Of a stretch of 64,000 nucleotides of DNA, positions 51,359-60,234 are shown piece by piece (the first letter of the stretch is position 1; every line of letters begins with the position of its first letter). Source of the stretch: Salmonella enterica subsp. enterica serovar Typhimurium str. LT2. GTDB lineage: Bacteria; Pseudomonadota; Gammaproteobacteria; Enterobacterales; Enterobacteriaceae. The DNA lies in assembly GCF_000006945.2 (NCBI RefSeq), contig NC_003197.2:2852001-2916000 (forward strand). The letters are read 5' to 3'. Position numbers and translations under genes: made by a program. The notes beneath the pieces were generated by a model that was not told where the DNA came from, ran no database searches, and saw only the letters and a list, made by a program, of their open reading frames with translations.

Positions 51359-51617
51359 TACGTTTTAATTCGATGCATTATACTATTTGCACATCAACCA
51401 AGCCCATACGAATATATGGGCCATAACGATGCTTTCACAGGTATGGCCATTTATTTGGCAAATTTTAAATCAGATCGTTTAATCTTTTTTTCTAGTATAG
51501 CAACTATTTCTCTTAACTTTTTTATAAGTTCAATAATCGCCCTACATTGCATCCATCACAAATAAAATGAATTGAGAATGAGTTCATTGAAAAAATCTCA
51601 TCAATTCATAATGTAAT

Positions 51618-52940
51618 TTAGTGATCTTTTGAAGAATAACCCTCGATCTCTATAACAACTTCTAAAGTATACCCACCATTCTGGCTTGCAAAATCCTCTT
51701 TGGTAATAGACACATAGCGATTATCTTTCTTTATCATAACTGGGATCTTACTAAATAGCTCATTAATATTAAAGTCATCATCCCCTAATGCTTTTGATAT
51801 TAATTCTTCCGCAAGCAATGAAATGGTATTTTTTGAACAATTTGATATGGGTGAATTATTTATATTAGCTCTTAACTTGAGTTTCTTAGCAGCATATTCA
51901 TCTCCATATAAATAATATGCAACACTATCACGAAATAAACCATCATTACCAATCTCAATCATATGACTACATGATATCCAAGTATCAAAACTGAAATGAT
52001 AATCATTGGTGTCAACTCCTTTTCCAACAAGAAAATCTTTGGCTAAGAATGGTGACCACCCATATTTATTATCTACTTCGGGTGGATTAGATTCGATTTT
52101 TTTCCGTAATTTTACGTCTTTTAAACTTGCCTTAATTCCTTCTTTCGTCTTAATTTCATTAATATGTATGTTTCTTACCCAGCGATTAAGAGCATCAAGA
52201 TCTGTTCTAAAGAAGCAAATCGCTAATTTTTTTGCATAATTAAACAGAGCCTCATCGTCAAAATATATTTTTAATCCTAATAACTTAGTTTCATAAGCTT
52301 GATAAAGGTAAAGCATATAAATAAATGGCATAAACGAAAATGATAATAAAACTGGCGTCAGAAGTTCAGTAAGATTAGCCCAAGAAAACGTTACCGAAGG
52401 CGACATAATTGAAACAAAAAATGAATGGGCAAAATAAAATATAACGAAAACGCCTAGCACTACCTTTATCGTCGCTCCGATTTTTTCTGTTTCTTTTTTC
52501 GTATTAGCTACGACAGCCAGCAACCCTAAAAAAAGCATAATAGGGTATATTATAAACTCTATAGCAAAGGAAAAACTTTGTAGTTCAAGAATAAATGTAA
52601 GTAGAGCACTTAATCCAATCGTTTCTTTGATTTGTGATTTAAAATAATACTTACTGCTCTTTATTTTATGTGTTTCAAAGATTGTTACGAAAGCATATGT
52701 AATTACCCATACCAAAGTGGTCTTAAGATTATCTGTACTCCAAACACCAATTTCATAAAAAAGCACAATACAAATAGACGTCCAAACAACCGCAAATCCT
52801 AATACTGTCAAAATTTGTTTATGGAAAAATGTTTTGATAAGTTGATAAAAAGAATCTCTAATATCCTTTTTACACCAAAGCAGAGCAATGATTATTAACA
52901 TCCATATAACAAAAGCATACTCTCTACTATTAATGTCCAT
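51618..52940 (-). CDS. orphan 440-residue polytopic membrane protein
   Basis: The first 220 residues have six or seven hydrophobic segments (YAFVIWMLIIIALLWCK, ILTVLGFAVVWTSICIVLFY, FIIYPIMLFLGLLAVVA, VVLGVFVIFYFAHSFFV, LTPVLLSFSFMPFIYMLYLY). The last 220 residues form a soluble, charged domain (YGWSPFLAKDFLVGKGVDTN; FASQNGGYTLEVVIEIEG). No family is recognised. It is convergent to the 624-residue gene and AT-rich; the membrane plus cytosolic layout is seen in several abortive-infection effectors, but nothing more can be said. Confidence 0.7.
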   Translation of the reverse strand: MDINSREYAFVIWMLIIIALLWCKKDIRDSFYQLIKTFFHKQILTVLGFAVVWTSICIVLFYEIGVWSTDNLKTTLVWVITYAFVTIFETHKIKSSKYYFKSQIKETIGLSALLTFILELQSFSFAIEFIIYPIMLFLGLLAVVANTKKETEKIGATIKVVLGVFVIFYFAHSFFVSIMSPSVTFSWANLTELLTPVLLSFSFMPFIYMLYLYQAYETKLLGLKIYFDDEALFNYAKKLAICFFRTDLDALNRWVRNIHINEIKTKEGIKASLKDVKLRKKIESNPPEVDNKYGWSPFLAKDFLVGKGVDTNDYHFSFDTWISCSHMIEIGNDGLFRDSVAYYLYGDEYAAKKLKLRANINNSPISNCSKNTISLLAEELISKALGDDDFNINELFSKIPVMIKKDNRYVSITKEDFASQNGGYTLEVVIEIEGYSSKDH

Positions 52941-53478
52941 TTAGTCACCATTACTCAGTTAAATTCATTTCAAAGTTACATTTTATCAAGCCTTTATCAT
53001 TTTAAACTGAATTACGGTAGGCGTACCAACTTTGTATAAGATAGAATACAACAAGCTTCATGCTTCTTTTTTAGATAGTTTGTTGTTCGTGCCTATCGTA
53101 CACTTTGCGACTGTTCGTTTTGCATCTATTCCAAGCATCAATCAATACAATAAATTTCAGCACCATAAAGATAATAATAAAAATCAACAAGATACGAAAA
53201 CCCCTTCCATATCAACATCATCACCACCCTTTTTGCGCCTTCCCTTCCCCGCAAAAAATAAAAATCTCCAACAAACTCAACCATCTCCCCCACCAATTAC
53301 AAGGACGCCAGCCACTTTTTAGTTGTTTGAAGTTCAATGAAGTCTACTAAGCCCGCACAGCACAAGCTCTGCGGGCTTTTTTACGTCTATTGTCGTCCAG
53401 TGAGAATTGCTGAGAACTACGAGTTATGGCACCCTGAATGAGACCCACTAAGAAGGGTCCAAAAATCGAGGGTCCCAA
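52941..53478. other. intergenic region with terminator, upstream of second P4-type integrase
   Basis: The 538 bp have no convincing gene; a C/A-rich 96-codon frame at 53032-53322 lacks a ribosome site. A terminator lies at 53350-53382. Just before the integrase start, GGGTCCAAAAATCGAGGGTCCC (imperfect repeat of GGGTCC) at 53455-53476 may be part of an att or regulatory site. No tRNA or ssrA copy was found here. Confidence 0.5.
53350..53382 (+). terminator. rho-independent terminator upstream of second P4-type integrase
   Basis: AGCCCGCA pairs with TGCGGGCT across a 12-base loop, followed by six T. It ends no evident gene in the window, so it may have come with the attachment site of the element (terminators often follow the tRNA genes used as att sites). 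Confidence 0.8.
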
Positions 53479-54208
53479 ATGGCAAAAATCGCTAAGAAGC
53501 TCACTGACACTGAAATCAAAAGCACTAAGCCAGCCGATAAAGAAATCAACTTGTTTGACGGTGATGGTCTGATTCTACGAATCGCTCCTTTGGCGAAGGG
53601 AGGGAAGAAAAATTGGTATTTCAGATATGCAGTGCCTGTGACCAAAAAGCGAACTAAGGTGAGCTTAGGAACCTATCCTCATCTTACACTTGCCAAGGCA
53701 CGAGCTTTACGTGATGAATACTTGTCGTTGCTTGCAAATGGTATAGACCCACTAGTTCATAACACCCAGAAAGCCAATGCCCTAAAAGATGCAACGGAAC
53801 ATACATTTCAAGCAGTAGCCAAGAAGTGGCTTGATGAGAAAGTCAAAACGTCAGGCATCTCCCGGGACCATGCTAACGACATCTGGCGAAGTCTTGAACG
53901 AAATATTTTCCCCGGTCTGGGTAATGTGCCAATCAATGAGATCCGTCCCAAGCTCTTAAAACAGCATCTTGATCCAATTGAACAACGAGGAGTACTGGAA
54001 ACTTTGCGACGGCTCATTTCCAGGTTGAATGAAATCTTCCGTTGGGCGGCTACAGAAGAGCTGACCCGCAGATAATCTGGGCCAACGTTTCAGTAAGCCT
54101 AAAAAGCAGAATATGCCAGCCCTACCCCCCTCTGAACTCCCTCGTTTTCTGGCAGCACTGAACAATGCATCTGTCCGTTTAGAAACAAGACTACTGATTG
54201 AATGGCAA
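53479..54208 (+). pseudogene. second P4-type integrase, deleted and cut by an IS
   Basis: The N-terminal 196 residues are a normal P4-family integrase (KIAKKLTDTEIKSTKPADKE; FRYAVPVTKKRTKVSLGTYP; LLKQHLDPIEQRGVLETLRR). At 54066 a small deletion, probably around 10 bases, shifts the frame and gives a stop at 54075. The next part (NLGQRFSKPKKQNMPALPPS, LETRLLIEWQ) continues in another frame up to about 54208, where an IS3-family element begins. The catalytic domain is missing. It is only about half-similar to the integrase at 26173, so it belonged to another element. Confidence 0.88.
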
Positions 54209-55090
54209 TATAAACAGACCCGTTTTAGTTCCAGGCATTTTTTGAGATCCCGGTCAAATGATTGTGTTGCCGATATTCCTCCGGCGTCATATTGTTCAGT
54301 GATTCATGAGGGCGTTCACAGTTATATTCTGACACCCATCTTTCCGTGATTTCCCGCACTTCATTCAGCGTTCTGAACAGATAAAAATCGAGTATTTCTG
54401 TACAGTATGTTCGGTTAAAGCGCTCAATAAAAGCGTTCTGCGTCGGCTTACCCGGCTAAATAAATTCCAGTTTTACTGCATGTTGCTCTGCCCATTCAGC
54501 CAGTGCAAGTGAGATAAATTCCGGACCATTATCCATGCGTAGCATGACCGGATAGCCGCGATTTGCCGCGATCCTGTCGAGTACACGGACCACGCGCAAG
54601 GCTGGCAGATTCAGATCGATTTCAATCGACAATGCCTCACGGTTAAAGTCATCAACGACATTGAACGTGCGAAAACGACGGCCACAGACCAGGGCATCAT
54701 GCATAAAATCGACAGACCAGCTCTGGTTCAGCGCTTCCGGCGTGGCCAGTGGCGAGGGGTTACGCACCGGCAGCCGTTGTTTGCCCTTACGGCGAAAATC
54801 CAGCTTCAGCAGACAATAAATACGGTGGATCCTTTTGTGATTCCACATGTATCCCTGCCGCCGCAGAACCTGAAAAAGCTTCGGAAAACCGTATCGTGGA
54901 TACCGTTCAGCTGCCGCCTGCAATGCGGTAATAACGGGTTCGTCACGTGTGTTATCCGGACGGTAATGATAAACCGTTCTGCTCAGGTTCAGGCTCCGGC
55001 AGGCCTGACGGATACTGAGTCCGAATGCCGTTATCAGATGAGTGACCAGCTCACGCTTAAAGGCTGGTTTTAAAGCTTTTTTTCGATAAC
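54209..55090 (-). pseudogene. IS3-family transposase OrfB with internal stop
   Basis: The DDE integrase-type frame follows the slippery site of orfA: KRELVTHLITAFGLSIRQAC, then SWSVDFMHDALVCGRRFRTF (first D), RGYPVMLRMDNGPEFISLAL (second D), and after the stop FIERFNRTYCTEILDFYLFR with the catalytic Glu. A TAG at 54456-54458 lies where a Gln is expected (LEFI-stop-PGKPTQNAF), between the second D and the E. So the transposase is cut before its last catalytic residue, and the IS should be immobile on its own. Confidence 0.85.
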
Positions 55091-55336
55091 GTCTTTCAGC
55101 GCCCGGTTCTCAAGGCTCAGGTCGGCAAACATCTGTTTGAGGCGTCGGTTCTCGTCCTCAAGATCTTTTATCTTTTTAATATCAGAAGGTTCCATGCCGC
55201 CGTATCTGGACTTCCAGTTATAGTAGGTGGCTTCAGATATACCGGCCTCCCGGCAGGCATCTTTAACGGTTCGTCCGGCTTCAACCGATTTAATTACGGC
55301 AATGATCTGATGCTCGGTAAAACGGGCTTTACGCAT
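55070..55336 (-). CDS. IS3-family transposase OrfA
   Basis: The 88-residue protein has an HTH (RFTEHQIIAVIKSVEAGRTV, then KDACREAGISEATYYNWKSR) and a leucine-zipper region (IKKIKDLEDENRRLKQMFAD). It ends in the slippery A7G sequence (coding strand CGAAAAAAAGC), where a -1 shift would give the OrfAB fusion that is the active transposase. It is intact. The type resembles IS407/IS1222-like members. Confidence 0.85.
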   Translation of the reverse strand: MRKARFTEHQIIAVIKSVEAGRTVKDACREAGISEATYYNWKSRYGGMEPSDIKKIKDLEDENRRLKQMFADLSLENRALKDVIEKKL

Positions 55337-55383
55337 AGCGATCTCCTTTGTTGGCAGATTGATTATGCCGGAGGATCTCTAAA

Positions 55384-55788
55384 TGTGAATGGCACGATTA
55401 TGCGGGATACTTACAATGGGGCGTGGAAAAGACTCTTAGGTAATTGTTGTCTGTTGTAGGACATAGCGGCAGGTTAAGCAGTGAAATTAGGAATAGTTAG
55501 CTTGGAGTTAGATGCAGACGTTCTTCAGATACTATTTCAGATTCAGTTCGTGCATGTCTGCAGTAACTTCTGCAATATTACCAGCAGACAGTGAGCAAAT
55601 GTGTGTCTAGGCATAGAATCCGCATCTCCCCACGCCTGCGGGACAGTATCCAGAGCGGACTAAGTTACTTAGATATCTGGCTGGCAACGGAAACGGTGAG
55701 AACAATATAAAAATGCATTTATCAAATTTAAATAAAATGATTGCTTATTTTCCCATTACTAATGAGCGCCCAACAGGGCGCTTGTGAA
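55384..55788. other. intergenic region right of the IS
   Basis: About 400 bp. A short frame after the IS reads MNGTIMRDTYNGAWKRLLG and may be a remnant, but I do not recognise it as the lost part of the integrase. No other gene is seen up to the end of the 212-residue gene at 55789. Confidence 0.4.
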
Positions 55789-56427
55789 TCAGGTCAGATA
55801 TGGCCGATCTTTACTGACATCAAACAAGTCCAAGAAAAATGTATCGCCTATCCGAATATTAGAACCAATCTTTACATTAGTAGAGTTGTTGCAGAAGAAA
55901 TCAAAGTGATATCTTGGATGCACTTTACCCCTAGCATTTTTAAGATCATCGTCAAATCTGAAGTATCCGTGATCAACTAAAAGCAATGAAGAAATTGCAT
56001 CACAATAATTTATTGCCTGCTGAATATCTCTATCAAAGTTATCACATAATTCTACAGCAATGGCCTCGTAAGAAAAGGAGCCATTACCGCAAGTAGCAAT
56101 TACATTTCTGCATCGGGAAATAAATTCAGCATTAACAGGAAGAGCATAAGCATCATAATTAAAGCAGATATTGCTTTCATACTCGATTACCTGAAAAGGT
56201 AAGTTCATAGTAAAAAAACCATCTGTTTTTTTTACCAATATACGCTTATGTGTACCTGTGCTTATTAATAAATCGAAATCCTTTGTTTCTTTATTCCAGG
56301 ACTCATGACATGTGTTTAATATCTCTGCGGTAACAAGCAGATTTTCTAGGTTAGAAAATGCATCCCTTACAGCACAAAACTTGTCAAGATATTCTGCTGG
56401 CACGTTATTGAAAAAGTAAAGGCTCAT
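55789..56427 (-). CDS. unrecognised 212-residue partner of UvrD-like helicase
   Basis: The protein (start MSLYFFNNVPAEYLDKFCAV, end GDTFFLDLFDVSKDRPYLT) is not of a family I know. It is soluble and acidic. Its start codon overlaps the helicase stop (ATGA at 56424-56427), so the two are coupled and likely act together. The acidic/aromatic C-terminus (FRFDDDLKNARGKVHPRYHF) may be a binding surface. Two-gene helicase operons of this type are common in phage defence; this pair does not match one I can name. Confidence 0.7.
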   Translation of the reverse strand: MSLYFFNNVPAEYLDKFCAVRDAFSNLENLLVTAEILNTCHESWNKETKDFDLLISTGTHKRILVKKTDGFFTMNLPFQVIEYESNICFNYDAYALPVNAEFISRCRNVIATCGNGSFSYEAIAVELCDNFDRDIQQAINYCDAISSLLLVDHGYFRFDDDLKNARGKVHPRYHFDFFCNNSTNVKIGSNIRIGDTFFLDLFDVSKDRPYLT

Positions 56428-58406
56428 AGTTTTTTGTTCCTTTCATATTCTATTTCAATCAAGCCTTTAATGTATTCCCCGTCAGCATCATCATCTTCCG
56501 CAATTATCCTTTCGACTCGATCAGTTATTTTTGCTATTAGTCGAGGTGTAGACTTCTTGTCTGCGCAATAACTTTTAACCATCTGAGAAATTGAAACCGA
56601 CTCATCTAGAACAATAAAATCTTTTTGACTTTGTATTTCTTCATCTGAAGGAAGCCTTACATCCATGTAGTTGTTTTCATTGAGAAAGTTCAGACCTTCG
56701 AGAATTGTAGGGATTGCCGGATTTTCATTATCATTATTTAAAACTAAGTGACTTTCTAAAAATGACCTCGCCATCATAGTGTAGAGTGCATTTCGAAAAT
56801 TAGCTCTCTTCACCAGTTTCATGGCAAAACAAATAACAAATGGAAATTCAAGACCTTTTGCATTATTTATATTAGAAATAAAAAGTTTACCATCTTGCTT
56901 TGATTTTGTTTCATGTGAGATATTTGAATCCCACCCAAGCTGTTGTTTTACTTTTGATTTTAGCGAATGAATGTACTCATAAATATAACCACCGGCGTCA
57001 AGAAAAATAACAGCAATATCTCCTTGCTCTAAAGATGGATTGCGTTCCTTAATATCGATTATAATATCAACTATTTTATCTGGCCCATTATCTGTTCCTT
57101 CTAACAAATGAACAGCAGTACTTTTATGATTTTTGGGAATATCTTCAAAACGCCTCAAAGGGTCTCTTGATAAATGGACTCTATCTCCTACTTTTTTATA
57201 TTTATACCCACAAGAATCCCATTCAGGCTCTTTTAACCAACGCAGAACAGGTTCCTCGTAGAGTCCCATTCCTAAGGCATGAGAAAACATCAAATTCTTA
57301 GGATCTGTGCGGTAGCATTTTTTAAGAACGATATCTGCTCGATTCACGTTATCGCTAATCGGCATGAAAATATTTTGGAAAACGTCACCTGCTACATATA
57401 ATTTTTTAGAAGTAACCATTTCACAGAGATCAATGAAGCTTTGTGGGAAGTCTTGACTTTCGTCGATAAATACGTAATCAAGTGCCTTTTTATCAGCTCT
57501 CCCACTATTATTTATATCTGCAATGGCTTTCTTACATAGGGCATCAAAATCGCCATTACCAAATCCCCCAAATGGAATTTCGTAATAATGGCATATATAT
57601 CTGTACATTCCAGAAAAAGGTTCTTTAGTCAAACCCCAAGAGTTGAAGCAAAAAAGTTTTGTACCCCATTCTATCTGTTTTTCGACTCGCATAAAATCGA
57701 AAAACTCAGGGATTCTGGTTCTCATTGTGGAAGCGAGAATTTTATTAAAGCAAGTAAATGCAATTCTAGAATCAGGGTTTTTTGAATAAATCTCTTTTAA
57801 TTTGTGTAAAAGTAATTCAGTTTTACCTGAACCAGCTAATCCTTGTATTACACTCTTTTTTCCAAAGCCACTCTGGAAGACAAACTTTGTTTGATCCGTA
57901 TCAAATAAAATAATTTTGGATTTTATTGTATCTAATAAATTATTTGCTTCAAGGTTAATTCTTGATGTGTCGTTAATACTACCAACAATAAGTGAGATAA
58001 TTAAATCAATCACCCTACTTTCTTTAGTTTCGACTTCCAGTTTTTTGAAATCGATATCATTACGAGAAAGCGATTCAAATAAAATTTGCCACGATTTTTT
58101 CCTGCCGATCTTATCTCGATACTTGAATTTCTCCGCTAAATAAGAAACATCTTCGAGAAAATCTTCCTGATACTCCTCAAAAAGATCATCGTCATCCCCA
58201 AAATCTATAAAAAAAGGTTTTATACCAGAAGAAAATACTGCAATCGCTCGGTCATAATCATACTTTACATCCTCATTAGATAGAGGTCTGCAAAGAATAT
58301 ATGTTTGTTTTTTATGCTGCTCAGCATAGCTGTTTATTATTACATCAACACCAGCACTTTGAGCCAGAGCTAATGCATCCTGAGAGTAAAAGCAGTAGTT
58401 GGACAT
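56424..58406 (-). CDS. UvrD-like superfamily 1 helicase, putative defence gene
   Basis: The 660-residue protein has SF1 helicase motifs in order: motif I VIQGLAGSGKTELLLHKLKE (about residue 190), Ia RIAFTCFNKILASTMRTRIP, motif II YVFIDESQDFPQSFIDLCE, III YVAGDVFQNIF, IV-like KKCYRTDPKNLMFSH, and a C-terminal NINNAKGLEFPFVICFAMKL. The N-terminal 150 residues are not recognised and may be a nuclease-like or sensing domain (FFIDFGDDDDLFEEY). It forms an operon with the 212-residue gene. AT-rich codon use and its position between IS elements point to transfer. Confidence 0.8.
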   Translation of the reverse strand: MSNYCFYSQDALALAQSAGVDVIINSYAEQHKKQTYILCRPLSNEDVKYDYDRAIAVFSSGIKPFFIDFGDDDDLFEEYQEDFLEDVSYLAEKFKYRDKIGRKKSWQILFESLSRNDIDFKKLEVETKESRVIDLIISLIVGSINDTSRINLEANNLLDTIKSKIILFDTDQTKFVFQSGFGKKSVIQGLAGSGKTELLLHKLKEIYSKNPDSRIAFTCFNKILASTMRTRIPEFFDFMRVEKQIEWGTKLFCFNSWGLTKEPFSGMYRYICHYYEIPFGGFGNGDFDALCKKAIADINNSGRADKKALDYVFIDESQDFPQSFIDLCEMVTSKKLYVAGDVFQNIFMPISDNVNRADIVLKKCYRTDPKNLMFSHALGMGLYEEPVLRWLKEPEWDSCGYKYKKVGDRVHLSRDPLRRFEDIPKNHKSTAVHLLEGTDNGPDKIVDIIIDIKERNPSLEQGDIAVIFLDAGGYIYEYIHSLKSKVKQQLGWDSNISHETKSKQDGKLFISNINNAKGLEFPFVICFAMKLVKRANFRNALYTMMARSFLESHLVLNNDNENPAIPTILEGLNFLNENNYMDVRLPSDEEIQSQKDFIVLDESVSISQMVKSYCADKKSTPRLIAKITDRVERIIAEDDDADGEYIKGLIEIEYERNKKL

Positions 58407-58675
58407 TAAACTTCCTCTTTAGCGGGTTGTCTACTCATTTCAAATTCTTAGTTGTGTGCTGTGCGAGCTAATGACTGTCTTTGTTCTGAATCATACTCTT
58501 TACACAGAAAAAAAACACTTTGCAGCTTCGTTAAGGTGGCTCGCGTTCCGATAAACTTTAGCCTGCTCTGCAATGTCGTATCGTAAGTTATTCGTTGGGA
58601 TGAGAGGGTAAACCTACCTGATCTTACCCAGCAATAGTGGACACGCGACTAAGTGAGTAAACTCTCAAGTAAGAG

Positions 58676-58984
58676 GTGACTCACATGACAAAACCAGCAT
58701 TAACCACCAAAAAGCCACGCAAGCAGCACACGCCTGAATTTCGTCAGGAAGCCCTGAAACTGGCTAAGCGCATTGGTGTTGCCGCTGCAGCCCGTGAGCT
58801 CAGCCTGTATAAATCACAGCTCCACAACTGGCGAAGCAAACAGCAAAATCAGCTCTCTTCTTCTGAACGCGAGCAGGAGATGTCCGCTGAGATCGCCCGT
58901 CTGAAACGTCAACTGGCAGAACGGGATGAGGAACTGGCCATTCTCCAGAAGGCCGCGACATACTTCGCGAAGCGCCTGAAATGA
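58676..58984 (+). CDS. IS3-family transposase OrfA
   Basis: The 102-residue protein has the HTH (HTPEFRQEALKLAKRIGVAA, AARELSLYKSQLHNWRSKQQ) and a leucine-zipper (EIARLKRQLAERDEELAILQ, then KAATYFAKRLK). The end overlaps orfB by 4 bp (ATGA), with a -1 shift giving the fused transposase. A start at 58685 (MTKPALTTKK) is equally likely. The gene seems intact. Confidence 0.9.
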   Translation: MTHMTKPALTTKKPRKQHTPEFRQEALKLAKRIGVAAAARELSLYKSQLHNWRSKQQNQLSSSEREQEMSAEIARLKRQLAERDEELAILQKAATYFAKRLK

Positions 58985-59847
58985 AGTATGTCTTCATCGA
59001 AAAACATCAGGCTGAGTTCAATATCAAAGCCATGTGCCGTGTATTTCAGGTTGCCCGTAGCGGCTGGTACGTCTGGCATCAGCGTCGTCATCAGATAAAC
59101 CGGCGTCAGCGGTTCCGCCTTGTCTGTGATAACGTCGTCCGGGAAGCATTCAGTGACGCAAAACAACGCTATGGTGCGCCACGCCTGACGGATGAGCTTC
59201 GTGCTCAGGGTTACCAGTTCAACGTGAAAACCGTGGCGGCCAGCCTGCGTCGGCAGGGGCTGCGGGCGAAAGCCTCGCGCCGGTTCCGTCCGGTCAGTTA
59301 CCGCAAACATGGTCTGCCAGTCTCAGAGAATCTGCTGAAGCAGGACTTTTACGCCAGCGGCCCGAATCAGAAGTGGGTGGGTGACATCACGTATCTTCGC
59401 ACTGGTGAAGGCTGGCTTTATCTGGCCGTGGTTATCGATCTGTGGCCGCGGTCAGTCATTGGCTGGTCGATGTCCTCGCGGATGACAGCACAGCTTGCCT
59501 GCAATGCGTTACAGATGGCGCTGTGGCAGCGTAAATGTCCGGAAAATGTCATCGTGCATACAGACAGAGGCGGTCAGTACTGTTCAACGGATTACCAGAG
59601 CTTACTGAAACGCCATAATCTGCGGGGAAGTATGAGCGCCAGAGGTTGTTGTTACGACAATGCCTGTGCGGAAAGCTTCTTCCATACGCTGAGGGTGGAA
59701 TGTATCCACGGAGAGGACTTTGTCAGCCGGGAAATAATGCGGACAGCAGTGTTTAATTATAGTGAGTGTGATTACAATCGGTGGCGTCGTCACAGTGCCT
59801 GTGGCGGTCTCAGTCCGGAACAATTTGAAAACCAGAACCTCGCTTAG
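58981..59847 (+). CDS. IS3-family transposase OrfB (DDE)
   Basis: The 288-residue protein is an rve-type integrase: KQRYGAPRLTDELRAQGYQF, first D in NQKWVGDITYLRTGEGWLYL, second D in VIVHTDRGGQYCSTDYQSLL and the catalytic Glu in NACAESFFHTLRVECIHGED. All three catalytic acids are present, so the copy may be active. It ends 30 bp before the right end of the element. Confidence 0.92.
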   Translation: MKYVFIEKHQAEFNIKAMCRVFQVARSGWYVWHQRRHQINRRQRFRLVCDNVVREAFSDAKQRYGAPRLTDELRAQGYQFNVKTVAASLRRQGLRAKASRRFRPVSYRKHGLPVSENLLKQDFYASGPNQKWVGDITYLRTGEGWLYLAVVIDLWPRSVIGWSMSSRMTAQLACNALQMALWQRKCPENVIVHTDRGGQYCSTDYQSLLKRHNLRGSMSARGCCYDNACAESFFHTLRVECIHGEDFVSREIMRTAVFNYSECDYNRWRRHSACGGLSPEQFENQNLA

Positions 59848-60044
59848 GGTTGTGCCCATATTACGCGGGTAGGATCAAGCTTCCTTCAGTCTTTTGGGGA
59901 TCATACCGTGCACCTTATAGGGATTTCACGGTAATATTTAGTAATGCTCAAGTTCTTTTATTTTTAGATTTCATAAAGATAGAAACCATAACATTAAAGG
60001 GGGGTACTAACACGACCAATTAACTTATTATGCACCTTTTCCAC

Positions 60045-60185
60045 TGCACCCGTTTTCCCCCATATAGCTTCAGCATTGCATCAGCAAAGCTGTCATCCAG
60101 CGCGTAGAATTAACCTTCAGGCAAATTGAGAACTTCAGCAAATCGACAAACCAGTTCGAAGTGAGTTGGGTTATCAACCCACAAA
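60045..60185 (-). pseudogene. remnant of XRE-family regulator
   Basis: The minus strand encodes VDNPTHFELVCRFAEVLNLP, then a stop in place of the Tyr of the family (EG-stop-FYALDDSFADAM), then LKLYGGKR. It matches the C-terminal half of the XRE-type regulator at 36377-36691 (HAPDFKLVCKLAAALDVPEA, YFYAVDDELAE). The HTH half is missing. It is a decayed relic of a similar regulator. Confidence 0.65.
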
Positions 60186-60234
60186 TAGCATTAAATTAGA
60201 CACTATGTAAAACTTGGAACCCCTACAGTATCAC

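Larger units (their letters stand above)
54209..55383. mobile_element. IS3-family element inserted in integrase pseudogene
   Basis: The element carries an orfA/orfB transposase on the minus strand. The 8-bp GAATGGCA is found on both sides (54201-54208 and 55385-55392) and may be a target duplication or chance; IS3 duplications are usually 3-5 bp. The outermost bases show only weak inverted similarity, so the ends are approximate. orfB has a stop mutation, so the copy is probably inactive. Confidence 0.7.
58619..59877 (+). mobile_element. complete IS3-family element (IS1351-like)
   Basis: Terminal inverted repeats are clear: left TGATCTTACCCAGCAATAGT, right (complement) TGATCCTACCCGCGTAATAT. 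The length is 1259 bp. The element has two overlapping transposase genes on the plus strand. The 3-bp flanks (ACC and AGC) do not match, so no target duplication is seen. The size and protein type are as in Salmonella IS1351/IS3-group elements. Confidence 0.88.

Noticed and set aside
53032..53322. 96-codon plus-strand frame in the gap before the second integrase
   Set aside because: Low-complexity (Pro, Ser, Lys, Asn) with no ribosome site; the base composition explains it.
53340..53478. tRNA or second ssrA end as att site for the integrase at 53479
   Set aside because: Only a terminator was found; no T-arm (GGTTCAA) or CCA end is present.
58616..59880. 3-bp target duplication around the IS at 58619-59877
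   Set aside because: The flanks are ACC and AGC, which do not match, so no duplication can be claimed.
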